This document shows positions 1 to 5,280 of a stretch of DNA of 5,480 nt, piece after piece. Positions within the stretch are counted from its first letter, which is position 1, and each line of letters starts with the position of its first letter. The notes below the pieces were generated by a model. The model did not search any database and was not told the DNA's origin. It saw nothing but the letters and a program-made list of their open reading frames with translations. The translations under genes were made by a program, and so were the position numbers. The stretch is from Savagea sp. (GTDB lineage Bacteria > Bacillota > Bacilli > Bacillales_A > Planococcaceae), in the NCBI GenBank assembly GCA_030152585.1, contig JASLJC010000009.1, positions 1-5,480 on the forward strand, written 5' to 3'.

Positions 1-31
1 ATAAAAAGCTATGTGCACGTACGCACATAGC
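1..31 (-). terminator. Rho-independent terminator of the ytzE-like gene
   Basis: Positions 8-16 (gctatgtgc) and 23-31 (gcacatagc) form a perfect 9-bp stem around a 6-base loop (acgtac). Read on the minus strand, the stem is followed directly by TTTTTAT (complement of 1-7). It starts 17 bases past the stop codon of the minus-strand ytzE-like gene, which is where its terminator should lie. On the plus strand no U-tract follows the stem, so it looks one-directional, although a plus-strand function cannot be excluded because the window begins here. Confidence 0.85.
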
Positions 32-48
32 GATCACTCGAAAGAAAA

Positions 49-270
49 TTAGGAGCTGACGACCTCCACTTCATCGTTCGTTGTCCACTGTCCACGAATT
101 GGACTTTCGACGAGCTCGTTGTAAGCGAGAATCGATAAGTCCCGTTGAGCAGTGCGGGGTGTTACATTGAACTCTTCGACGATATGTTCGGTAGTAACGG
201 TTCCATTTTCTAAAATAAAGAAATAAACATCTTTTACACGTCTTAACATGCGGTCGGTTGATTGAGTCAT
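49..270 (-). CDS. ytzE: Small DeoR-type helix-turn-helix regulator, YtzE-like
   Basis: A 73-residue protein that is almost entirely a DNA-binding domain. A helical N-terminus (about residues 6-22) is followed by a helix-turn-helix at about 25-48, with recognition-helix residues TPRTAQRDLSIL at 38-49, and then a short wing-like tail (SPIRGQWTT). This is the DeoR-family HTH signature. The size and sequence style match B. subtilis YtzE, which likewise lacks the C-terminal sugar-sensing domain of full-length DeoR proteins. It probably acts as a cytoplasmic transcription regulator; its targets and effector are unknown. The start at 270 is preferred: ATG with a strong Shine-Dalgarno (GGAAGGTG, minus strand) 6 bases upstream. 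An in-frame TTG at 306 would add 12 residues but would place that Shine-Dalgarno inside the gene. The gene is divergent from the NERD-ytnP pair and ends in its own terminator. Family assignment is confident; any regulatory role on neighbours is inference. Confidence 0.88.
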   Translation of the reverse strand: MTQSTDRMLRRVKDVYFFILENGTVTTEHIVEEFNVTPRTAQRDLSILAYNELVESPIRGQWTTNDEVEVVSS

Positions 271-334
271 ATCGTTCACCTTCCATCGTATATTTTCAAA
301 TGGCAAGACAACGAGCGAATGAATTCGAGTGACT

Positions 335-346
335 AGTATAAGTATA
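335..346 (-). promoter_or_regulatory. Possible -10 elements of the ytzE-like promoter
   Basis: Two back-to-back AGTATA hexamers on the plus strand (335-340, 341-346) read as TATACT twice on the minus strand, each one mismatch from the sigma-A -10 consensus TATAAT. Either would give a leader of about 50 bases before the ytzE-like start codon. The matching -35 regions at 16-18 base spacing are poor (T-rich TTTTTA or TACGAT), so this is a tentative call. Confidence 0.35.
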
Positions 347-353
347 ACGCAAA

Positions 354-368
354 ACGATAAAAAATCGT
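354..368. promoter_or_regulatory. Small inverted repeat, candidate operator
   Basis: acgat (354-358) and atcgt (364-368) form perfect 5-bp inverted arms around five A residues. The repeat lies in the divergent promoter gap between the ytzE-like regulator and the NERD-like gene, and would overlap the -35 area of the minus-strand promoter. That position suits an operator for an autoregulating HTH protein, but a repeat this short can arise by chance in AT-rich DNA. Confidence 0.25.
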
Positions 369-422
369 ATGAATACTATTTAAAAGTTACGTTAATTTTT
401 ACAAAAACAAGGAGGTTTTTGC

Positions 423-1382
423 ATGGCACAACTCGTGAAGTTATTAGATTATGTTTCACGTTATGAACAAGATTTACCTCATTATACGACGCAATTTATT
501 CGATTAAAAAATTATCAATGGCGTCGTTTACAAATTCAATGGGAGCAAGAAGGATCACTCGAACAACATCCTTTTTTTGAAGAAGAAGAAGTAGTAGAAG
601 AGGAGCCAAAACCGTTATTACAACGACTCGTGGGACGTTGGACAAAAAAAGAAGAAGTAGAACAAGAAGAGACGATAGATGAAGAAATTAAAGACGATTT
701 TACGCCACGTGTTGGTTACGGGGTGAAGACGAAAGAACAATTAAAAGCACAGTACTATGAAGATTTGTATGCTTTTCAATTAAAGTGGGCAAGCTCAACA
801 TTGTTATCACATTCTACGATACACCCGAAGTTTGAACGTGATTCCTTGCTAAAAGAACTCGTCCAAAAATTGCCCGATAACTATTTAATCTTATATGAGC
901 CGATTTTACGTATAAAAAAAGCACCGATTGAGATGAACATATTAATTATGACACCTGTCGGATGCTATAGCATTACGTCGATTGAACATGAAGACGTTGC
1001 GGCATATGTTGGAAGTAGCGAACGTTTTTGGACAAAAAAGGTAGGTGAACGCGATTTCAAAATTTTAAATCCGACGATCGACTTAAATCGAAATGTGTCT
1101 ATCATTACGAAACTCTTTCAAGAACGGTCACTCGATTACCCCGTGAAGAAAATATTGTTATCGCGAAATGGATATATCGACTATCCGAGTGCACCTTTTG
1201 GTTTACATATCGTCGATCGTAGGAATTATAAAGAATGGTTGAATACGTTAACGCATTCTGTTGCTCCTTTTAAATCGTTACAATTCCGAGCAGCAGATCG
1301 TCTATTACGTATCGCGCAAACGACAGCGAGTAGTCAACTTTTTGCGCCTACTTTGCAAGATGACGAGAAAGAAGAACAGTAA
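423..1382 (+). CDS. NERD-like (nuclease-related) domain protein, probably catalytically degenerate
   Basis: A 319-residue, probably cytoplasmic protein with no signal peptide or membrane segment. The N-terminus (1-48) is rich in aromatic and basic residues. Next comes a strongly charged low-complexity linker (about 53-92) with runs of glutamate. The conserved-looking part (about 135-275) resembles the NERD domain: E170-M-N-I-L-I-M-T-P-V-G-C-Y-S-I lines up well with the usual E-I-D-x-x-x-x-x-P-x-G-x-Y-x-I core strand pair. However, the positions normally holding D, E and K in the PD-(D/E)XK-like site read N172, T185 and I187. It may therefore be a binding or structural protein rather than a nuclease. 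I recall similar Bacillaceae proteins annotated only as NERD domain-containing, with no known function. The start is set by a perfect AAGGAGGT with an 8-base gap to ATG. It lies 17 bases upstream of ytnP, probably in one operon. The gene is confident; the domain call is moderate. Confidence 0.8.
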   Translation: MAQLVKLLDYVSRYEQDLPHYTTQFIRLKNYQWRRLQIQWEQEGSLEQHPFFEEEEVVEEEPKPLLQRLVGRWTKKEEVEQEETIDEEIKDDFTPRVGYGVKTKEQLKAQYYEDLYAFQLKWASSTLLSHSTIHPKFERDSLLKELVQKLPDNYLILYEPILRIKKAPIEMNILIMTPVGCYSITSIEHEDVAAYVGSSERFWTKKVGERDFKILNPTIDLNRNVSIITKLFQERSLDYPVKKILLSRNGYIDYPSAPFGLHIVDRRNYKEWLNTLTHSVAPFKSLQFRAADRLLRIAQTTASSQLFAPTLQDDEKEEQ

Positions 1383-1399
1383 AGAAAGAAGGGGATTCG

Positions 1400-2254
1400 A
1401 TGGAGAAATTTCAGTTTCATCAATGGACGTTCACTTGGCTACAAGGGGGAAACAATCATTTAGATGGTGGTGCAATGTTCGGTGTCGTACCGAAAGCGTT
1501 ATGGACACGGCATTATCCAGAAAGTGAAAACAATACGATTGAATTACGAACCGATCCAATTTTAATTGAAGGAGCAGGGGAACTTCTATTAATTGAAGCC
1601 GGTATTGGACGAGGAAAATTGACAGAAAAACAAAAAAGAAATTTAGGTGTTACAAAAGAGTCGGATGTTGAAGCATCTCTTGCAACACTCGGTTATACGA
1701 CAGAAGATGTACGTCACGTATTGATGACACATATGCATAACGACCATGCAGGAGGATTGACCGCATACGACGAGGAAGGAAAATTGTATTCTGTTTTTCC
1801 GAATGCTCACATTTACGTTTCGGCTATTGAATGGGAAGAAATGAAAAATCCAAATATACGCTCTCGTAATGCGTATTTTGAAGAAAATTGGCGACCGATT
1901 GAACATCAAGTCGTAACGTATGAAGAAACATTAGAAGTGGTACCGAACATTACGTTACACCGTACAGGAGGACATAGCGCAGGTCATAGTATCGTAAAAG
2001 TTCAATATGGAAAAGAGCAACTTTTGCATATGGGCGATTTATTTGGAACACATGCCCATTTGCCTTCGTTATGGGTGATGGCATACGATGATTATCCGAT
2101 GGATTCCATTGTTCAAAAAGAAAACATCATGAAAGATGCTATTGAACAATCTACGTATTTTACTTTTTACCACGATGCGTATTACCGCGTTATTCAATAT
2201 GAAAACGATGGGAAAGCGATTCGTTATGCATTGCAAAGGAAATCGAAACAATAG
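1400..2254 (+). CDS. ytnP: Metallo-beta-lactamase-fold hydrolase, YtnP-like quorum-quenching lactonase
   Basis: A 284-residue, probably cytoplasmic enzyme (no signal peptide), close to the length of B. subtilis YtnP. All ligands of the dinuclear zinc site are visible: the HxHxDH motif THMHNDHAGG (H111, H113, D115, H116), GGHSAGH (H192 or H196), the bridging aspartate in HMGDLFGTHAH (D213), and a late histidine in FYHD (H258). The N-terminal strand region with GAGELLLIEAGIGRG (58-72) is typical of the lactonase-like branch. YtnP in B. subtilis has been described as a lactonase that degrades N-acyl-homoserine-lactone-type signals and interferes with Streptomyces signalling, so ring opening of a lactone is the likely reaction. 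The true substrate here is inferred, and other MBL hydrolases share the motifs. The start ATG follows AAGGGG by 5 bases and lies 17 bases after the NERD-like gene, consistent with co-transcription. Transcription probably ends at the hairpin at 2289-2325. Confidence 0.9.
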   Translation: MEKFQFHQWTFTWLQGGNNHLDGGAMFGVVPKALWTRHYPESENNTIELRTDPILIEGAGELLLIEAGIGRGKLTEKQKRNLGVTKESDVEASLATLGYTTEDVRHVLMTHMHNDHAGGLTAYDEEGKLYSVFPNAHIYVSAIEWEEMKNPNIRSRNAYFEENWRPIEHQVVTYEETLEVVPNITLHRTGGHSAGHSIVKVQYGKEQLLHMGDLFGTHAHLPSLWVMAYDDYPMDSIVQKENIMKDAIEQSTYFTFYHDAYYRVIQYENDGKAIRYALQRKSKQ

Positions 2255-2283
2255 AAAAAAGCTACACGTAGCGCACGTGCAGC
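2255..2283 (-). terminator. Rho-independent terminator of ytzB
   Basis: Positions 2261-2269 and 2275-2283 pair around a 5-base loop. On the minus strand the 9-bp stem includes one G-U pair, and TTTTTT (complement of 2255-2260) follows at once, a textbook terminator for ytzB. On the plus strand the same site gives an A-C mismatch and no U-tract follows, so it works best in the ytzB direction. It begins directly after the ytnP stop codon. Confidence 0.82.
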
Positions 2284-2288
2284 TTCCG

Positions 2289-2325
2289 AAAAGGAGCGAT
2301 TTATTCGCTTCTTTTTCTTATTTTT
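2289..2325 (+). terminator. Rho-independent terminator of the NERD-ytnP operon
   Basis: aaaaggagcga (2289-2299) pairs with tcgcttctttt (2305-2315) around the loop tttat, an 11-bp stem with one G-U pair, and runs into a T-rich stretch to 2325. It lies about 35 bases beyond the ytnP stop and overlaps the last codon of ytzB on the other strand. The minus-strand transcript can also form it, followed by TTTT, so it may assist in both directions. Confidence 0.72.
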
Positions 2326-2635
2326 GTTCAACGTGTACGATTGTACCTGTTTCAGCATTAGCTAAAAATTCAAGTTGCTCCAGTTGCCCATCACGCATAC
2401 GTGAAACCCCACCACGATATACGTTCATCGGTACGAGAAGTCCGTCATAACGCTCAGGCTTCATAACGATCCAAGAACCATCGATCGGACCTTCTGTCGC
2501 TAAAGCATTTTTCACCTTTTCAAGTACAGCATCTGCTGGCGTGTTTTCTACATACTTTTGTGCGGCAACGTAAGCGACAGCGCCTGCTGTAACACCAGCT
2601 GCGATGCCGAGTACGAAATCTTTCCATTTCATCAT
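2318..2635 (-). CDS. ytzB: YtzB-like membrane-anchored PepSY-type protein
   Basis: A 105-residue protein. A single hydrophobic segment (about residues 7-25) with glycine spacing G10, G14, G18 follows the short positively charged start MMKWK. It is probably an uncleaved membrane anchor with the rest outside the cell, as no clear cleavage site is seen. Residues 35-103 (ADAVLEKVKNAL, then beta-rich segments ending ETGTIVHVEQK) have the layout of a PepSY domain: a helix near the start and a final strand with T-G-x-I/V. PepSY domains are thought to restrain peptidases or sense surface conditions; no partner is shown here, although the divergent neighbour is a peptidase. The start at 2635 is preferred over the next ATG (2632) because AGGGAGG lies about 6 bases upstream. 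Size, topology and neighbourhood match B. subtilis YtzB. It converges with ytnP and diverges from ytoP. Confidence 0.85.
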   Translation of the reverse strand: MMKWKDFVLGIAAGVTAGAVAYVAAQKYVENTPADAVLEKVKNALATEGPIDGSWIVMKPERYDGLLVPMNVYRGGVSRMRDGQLEQLEFLANAETGTIVHVEQK

Positions 2636-2654
2636 TAATCGCCTCCCTTTATAA

Positions 2655-2674
2655 GATACGTTTAGTGTATCATA
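2655..2674 (-). promoter_or_regulatory. Possible ytzB -10 region and inverted repeat
   Basis: On the minus strand TATGAT (complement of 2669-2674) is a fair -10 element about 20 bases before the ytzB Shine-Dalgarno, but no good -35 is seen at 17 bases. It overlaps an inverted repeat, gatac (2655-2659) and gtatc (2667-2671) separated by 7 bases, that would lie at the transcription start. It could be a regulator site, but the arms are short. Confidence 0.3.
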
Positions 2675-2703
2675 AAAAACGAGAAACGTCTGATATTTGT
2701 CGG

Positions 2704-2733
2704 TTGGTAAACAAAAGAAAAATAGATTACAAT
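2704..2733 (+). promoter_or_regulatory. Sigma-A-type promoter of ytoP
   Basis: TTGGTA (2704-2709) as -35 and TACAAT (2728-2733) as -10, 18 bases apart, match the sigma-A consensus at 4 of 6 and 5 of 6 positions. Transcription would begin near 2740, giving a leader of about 30 bases that includes the AGGAGG at 2756-2761. This is the best promoter candidate in the 134-base divergent gap. Confidence 0.5.
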
Positions 2734-2740
2734 AGAAAAG

Positions 2741-2754
2741 AAGAAACGTTTACA
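2741..2754. promoter_or_regulatory. Partial cre-like (CcpA) box in the ytoP leader
   Basis: Read on the minus strand the site is TGTAAACGTTTCTT. It matches the cre consensus TGWAANCGNTNWCA in the first half and centre but misses at the last three positions. Its core AAACGTTT (2744-2751) is a perfect palindrome. It lies just downstream of the predicted ytoP start point, a position from which CcpA can block transcription. The match is incomplete, so this is only a candidate. Confidence 0.25.
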
Positions 2755-2769
2755 TAGGAGGAATAGAAA

Positions 2770-3849
2770 ATGAATAAAGAAACATTACAAATGTTTAAAA
2801 CATTGACAGAATTACCAGGTGCACCTGGTAACGAGCATGCTGTACGTGATTATATGCGTGCAGAATTGGAAAAATATTCAGACGAAATTATCCAAGATGG
2901 GCTCGGTAGTATTTACGGTGTTCGTCGTTCAAAAGAGGAACAAGCACCGACAATTATGGTAGCCGGTCATATGGATGAAGTAGCGTTTATGGTAACAGGT
3001 ATTACAGAAAATGGTATGATTCGTTTCCAACCACTCGGTGGCTGGTGGAATCAAGTAATGCTTGCTCAACGTGTAGACGTATATACGGAAAATGGTCCGA
3101 TTCCAGGTGTTATCGGTTCAATTCCACCTCATCTATTAACAGATGCGCAACGTGCGAAACCGATGGAAATGAAAAATATGTTAATTGATATCGGAGCCGA
3201 TGACAAAAAAGATGCAATAGATAATATGGGCGTTCGTCCGGGACAGTCGATTATTCCATTTTCACCATTCACACCGATGGCAAACGATAAAAAAGTAATG
3301 GCAAAAGCATGGGATAACCGTTACGGTTGTGGACTCGCTTTAGAATTAATGAAAGAGACGAAAGACGAGACATTGCCGAACCATTTATATTCAGGTGCAA
3401 ACGTAATGGAAGAAGTCGGTTTACGAGGAGCTAAAACAGCGGCGCATATGATTCAGCCCGATTTATTTTTCGCATTAGATGCAAGCCCAGCAAATGATGC
3501 TTCAGGTAATAAAGAAGAATTTGGTCAACTCGGTGAAGGAGCTTTACTCCGTATTTTTGACCGCTCGATGGTCACACATCGCGGGATGCGTGAGTTTATT
3601 TTAGATACAGCCGAAACGCATGATATTCCGTACCAATATTTCGTATCACAAGGCGGGACAGATGCTGGAGCTGTACATATTGCCAATAGCGGAATTCCGA
3701 GCGCAGTTGTCGGTATTTGTTCACGTTACATTCATACACATGCCTCGATCATTCATACAGATGATTACGAAGCAGCGAAAGAATTATTAAAACAACTCGT
3801 TCGTTCATGTGATGCATCGACGGTAAAAACGATTTTAGAAAATAGTTAA
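2770..3849 (+). CDS. ytoP: M42-family metallo-aminopeptidase, YtoP-like
   Basis: A 359-residue cytoplasmic peptidase of the usual M42 (glutamyl aminopeptidase / TET / FrvX) length. The two-metal site is complete: AGHMDE gives H67 with D69; AWDNRYGCG gives the bridging D182; VMEEVGLRGA gives the general base E214 and metal ligand E215; ALDASPAND gives D237; and SRYIHTHAS gives the final ligand H322. The family signature GGTDAGAVHIANSGIP (296-310) is also present. Members remove N-terminal residues from short peptides and usually form 12-subunit tetrahedral particles; peptide recycling is the likely role, and residue preference cannot be read from the sequence. The region between H67 and D182 (about 75-165) is the dimerisation-type insert. 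The ATG follows AGGAGG by 8 bases. A sigma-A-like promoter and partial cre box lie upstream, and DUF84 follows 29 bases downstream with no terminator between. Endoglucanase labels sometimes given to this family are probably wrong. Confidence 0.94.
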   Translation: MNKETLQMFKTLTELPGAPGNEHAVRDYMRAELEKYSDEIIQDGLGSIYGVRRSKEEQAPTIMVAGHMDEVAFMVTGITENGMIRFQPLGGWWNQVMLAQRVDVYTENGPIPGVIGSIPPHLLTDAQRAKPMEMKNMLIDIGADDKKDAIDNMGVRPGQSIIPFSPFTPMANDKKVMAKAWDNRYGCGLALELMKETKDETLPNHLYSGANVMEEVGLRGAKTAAHMIQPDLFFALDASPANDASGNKEEFGQLGEGALLRIFDRSMVTHRGMREFILDTAETHDIPYQYFVSQGGTDAGAVHIANSGIPSAVVGICSRYIHTHASIIHTDDYEAAKELLKQLVRSCDASTVKTILENS

Positions 3850-3878
3850 AATGTTATGCAAATGAGGAGGCGTTCTAA

Positions 3879-4397
3879 ATGAATTGGTATGTAGGTTCAA
3901 CGAATGATTTGAAAATTAAAGCGGTCCGTTCCTTTTTTAAAAAGAATGGACGTTCTGTTATCGTCATTTCAAAAGACGTTCCATCCGGTGTAAGTGATCA
4001 ACCTTTAACCGATGAAGAAACGATGTACGGTGCGATTAATCGTGCGCAAGCTGCAGCAGGGCCAGATAGTTGTAGTATCGGTTTAGAAGGTGGTCTCGTC
4101 AAAGTAGGCGACGCATGGTACGTATGTAACTGGGGGGCACTCGTCGATACGACAGGTGACGTCTATGTTGCACGTGGTGCCTCAATTCCATTACCGACAG
4201 ACGTAAGCGATGCTGTCGTCGATCATAAAGAAGAGCTTGGCGATTTACTTAAAATGTACGCTTATAGCCGCGGTGAAAAATTTGAAGGTGGCGCAATCGG
4301 TTATTTAACGCACGGACAAGTGAAACGAGAAGACGTATACGAACAGATTGTTTCTTTATTGTATGGCCAATTAATCTATAAAGAATGGCGTAAGTAA
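3879..4397 (+). CDS. DUF84-family NTPase-like protein (inosine/xanthosine triphosphatase type)
   Basis: A 172-residue cytoplasmic protein of normal DUF84 length. It has the signatures of the YjjX/ITPase-like fold: the N-terminal nucleotide loop YVGSTNDLKIKAV (4-16), QPLTDEETMYGAINRA (41-56), SIGLEGGLV (66-74) with the probable metal ligand E70, and GAIGYLTHGQVKR (138-150). Characterised relatives such as E. coli YjjX hydrolyse ITP and XTP to the monophosphates, keeping deaminated purines out of nucleic acids. The same role is likely here but untested for this Bacillus branch. The start follows AGGAGG (3865-3870) by 8 bases. It lies 29 bases after ytoP with no hairpin in the gap, so it is probably read from the ytoP promoter. 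I recall the ytoP-DUF84 pairing from other Bacillaceae. Confidence 0.9.
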   Translation: MNWYVGSTNDLKIKAVRSFFKKNGRSVIVISKDVPSGVSDQPLTDEETMYGAINRAQAAAGPDSCSIGLEGGLVKVGDAWYVCNWGALVDTTGDVYVARGASIPLPTDVSDAVVDHKEELGDLLKMYAYSRGEKFEGGAIGYLTHGQVKREDVYEQIVSLLYGQLIYKEWRK

Positions 4398-4403
4398 CAT
4401 TGT

Positions 4404-4432
4404 TTGCAAGTCATAGACGTTCTCTCTAAAAT
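4404..4432 (+). promoter_or_regulatory. Possible internal promoter before ytpQ
   Basis: TTGCAA (4404-4409) and TAAAAT (4427-4432) are exactly 17 bases apart and match the sigma-A -35 and -10 at 4 of 6 and 5 of 6 positions. They lie in the 67-base gap between DUF84 and ytpQ, about 20 bases before the ytpQ Shine-Dalgarno. This would let ytpQ-ytpR be transcribed separately from ytoP. A short inverted repeat (ctcta/tagag, 4424-4436) overlaps the -10. Confidence 0.42.
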
Positions 4433-4464
4433 AGAGTGTAGTATGAACATAAAGGAGAATCGCT

Positions 4465-5274
4465 ATGAATACGAGCCAACTCGTAACGACATTGCAACAA
4501 CGTTTAGGAGAAGAACGTTTCACGTGGGATTATAACCGTGAAGAAGAACGTCTCCGTCTCGAACATACAACATTACACCGAGGATTAGAGATTGCATTAT
4601 CTCCAATTGTCGGTAAATATAAACAAGAAGGCGACCGTGCGATTGAAGAAGTCGTCTACACGATTGATGAAACGTTTAAGGCGATGGAAAAAGAAGATAA
4701 AGAAGGATTACATCTAGAAGCACCGATTTATCCAGTTATCCGTTCGACTTCTTTCCCTAAAGAAAGCGCAGCAGGCGTTCCGTTTATTATGAAAGAGCAT
4801 ACTGCAGAAACGAGAATTTATTATGCGCTCGATTTAGGAAAAACGTATCGTTTAATTGATGAACAAGTCCTTCGCACGTTGAATATGACAGCACAAGAGA
4901 TGCAAGAAGCAGCACTATTTCGTGCGCAATCGCTCCCTACGCCTGTCAAAAAAGACGAAGTAGCAGGTAACATTTTTTATTTCGTGAATGCTAACGATGG
5001 ATACGATGCTACACGTATTTTAAATCGTTCTTTTTTAAAAGAAATGCGTGAAAAAGTAAAAGGTCATATGACTGTATCCGTACCGCATCAAGATATGTTA
5101 TTAATTGGCGATTTACGTAACGATACAGGGTATGACGTACTCGCTCAAATGACGATGCACTTTTTCTCGGTCGGTCGAGTGCCGGTAACTTCGTTATCGT
5201 TCGTTTACGATGACGGAAAATTAGACCCTATATTCATCATGGCAAAAGGCCGTGACAAATCGAAAGGAGAATAA
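4465..5274 (+). CDS. ytpQ: YtpQ-like DUF1444 protein of unknown function
   Basis: A 269-residue protein matching the usual length of B. subtilis YtpQ (DUF1444 family). There is no signal peptide or membrane segment, so it is probably cytoplasmic. The N-terminal half is charged and helical (LRLEHTTLHRGLEIALSP at 31-48, then a helix with EEVVYTIDETFKAMEKED). The C-terminal half alternates beta-type strands with helices and holds the family-like segments VPFIMKEHTAETRIYYALDLG (about 105-125), FYFVNANDGYDATRILN (171-187) and MLLIGDLRNDTGYDVLAQM (211-229). No catalytic motif of a known enzyme is recognisable and the biochemical role is unknown. The start follows AAAGGAG by 8 bases. The stop lies only 6 bases before the ytpR start, and ytpR uses a Shine-Dalgarno inside the last ytpQ codons, which suggests translational coupling. 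Confidence 0.9.
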   Translation: MNTSQLVTTLQQRLGEERFTWDYNREEERLRLEHTTLHRGLEIALSPIVGKYKQEGDRAIEEVVYTIDETFKAMEKEDKEGLHLEAPIYPVIRSTSFPKESAAGVPFIMKEHTAETRIYYALDLGKTYRLIDEQVLRTLNMTAQEMQEAALFRAQSLPTPVKKDEVAGNIFYFVNANDGYDATRILNRSFLKEMREKVKGHMTVSVPHQDMLLIGDLRNDTGYDVLAQMTMHFFSVGRVPVTSLSFVYDDGKLDPIFIMAKGRDKSKGE

Positions 5275-5280
5275 AAGGAT

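Noticed and set aside
271..306. A longer ytzE-like protein starting at TTG (306)
   Set aside because: TTG lacks a good ribosome binding site, and the strong GGAAGGTG would then lie inside the gene; the ATG at 270 also fits the family length better.
572..590. T7 run plus GAA repeat as a phase-variation or frameshift site
   Set aside because: The frame is intact on both sides, T7 is short for phase switching, and a GAA unit change would keep the frame.
1261..1527. Plus-strand open frame of 88 codons across the NERD-ytnP junction
   Set aside because: It overlaps two well-supported genes in another frame, has no ribosome binding site and no recognisable protein features.
1643..1909. Minus-strand open frame of 88 codons inside ytnP
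   Set aside because: It lies wholly antisense to the conserved zinc-site region of ytnP; cysteine-rich and without a Shine-Dalgarno, it looks like a shadow frame.
2136..2450. Plus-strand open frame across the ytnP end and ytzB
   Set aside because: It runs through two terminator hairpins and antisense to ytzB, with no start signal, so it is a chance frame.
4424..4436. Short hairpin ctcta/tagag as a terminator after DUF84
   Set aside because: The stem is only 5 bp and AT-rich and no T-tract follows, so it is unlikely to stop transcription.
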